Assembly: GCF_016863615.1 (NCBI RefSeq)
Contig: NZ_BOPF01000041.1
Span: 1 to 59,657, forward strand
DNA: 59,657 nucleotides
Direction of reading: 5' to 3'
Origin: Virgisporangium aliadipatigenens
Lineage (GTDB): Bacteria; Actinomycetota; Actinomycetes; Mycobacteriales; Micromonosporaceae
Each line of letters starts with the position of its first letter. The first letter of the stretch is position 1. A program made the translations under genes and the position numbers. Under the pieces are notes generated by a model. That model was not told where the DNA came from. It ran no database searches and saw nothing but the letters and a program-made list of their open reading frames with translations. Positions 59,638-59,657 of the stretch are shown piece after piece.

Positions 59638-59657
59638 GGAAACGTCCAATGCCGGCT

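Overview
The window is high-GC (roughly 70%) actinomycete chromosome. Short ATGA/TGATG gene overlaps, many GTG starts, sugar ABC importers without their own ATPase, an AICE-type integration module at tRNA-Pro, and a methyl-accepting chemotaxis receptor point to a motile member of the Micromonosporaceae such as an Actinoplanes relative. That assignment is an inference from gene content only.

Layout. 0-2.2 kb is the right end of an integrative element: a truncated upstream gene, an excisionase, and a tyrosine integrase whose catalytic domain carries a LacI-type helix-turn-helix insertion. It abuts tRNA-Pro(GGG). 2.3-11.7 kb holds a small conserved tRNA-linked gene, a secreted TAP-like peptidase, then a sugar module: a binding lipoprotein paired with a chemoreceptor, and on the other strand a second, closely similar binding protein with two permeases under a divergent DeoR regulator. 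11.7-22.5 kb is a mosaic of regulators (XRE-cupin, two AraC), DinB-fold proteins, a lipoprotein hydrolase, an FAD monooxygenase, a SUKH protein and a polysaccharide deacetylase.

23-43 kb is the most unusual part. It is a run of small, mostly single-gene units typical of immunity repertoires or uncharacterised: two DUF4240-like proteins, barstar, SUKH, DUF3806-like, DUF7002-like, a HEAT-repeat protein, an ADP-ribosylglycohydrolase and several unknowns. No cognate toxin gene is visible. Many of the gaps between these genes carry full or partial copies of a dispersed repeat of about 80-105 bp, all in the same orientation whichever way the genes point. The repeat ends in related direct repeats and has an internal hairpin series. 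A degenerate IS5-family element and an intact IS256-family element sit in or next to this island.

44.7-55 kb alternates intact genes (a WD40-HTH protein, a small secreted protein, an MMPL transporter with a divergent NarL-type two-component pair) with tracts of gene debris: a CHAT/TPR protein, an ABC ATPase, a histidine kinase and at least four transposases. 55-59.6 kb has a second XRE-cupin regulator divergent from a DoxX-like gene, an ABM-fold protein divergent from a LuxR regulator, a broken tyrosine recombinase, and a cobalamin riboswitch upstream of bluB.

The window looks like accessory chromosome shaped by integration, IS activity and repeat-associated gene turnover. The best candidate for something undescribed is the repeat-punctuated island at about 25-43 kb.
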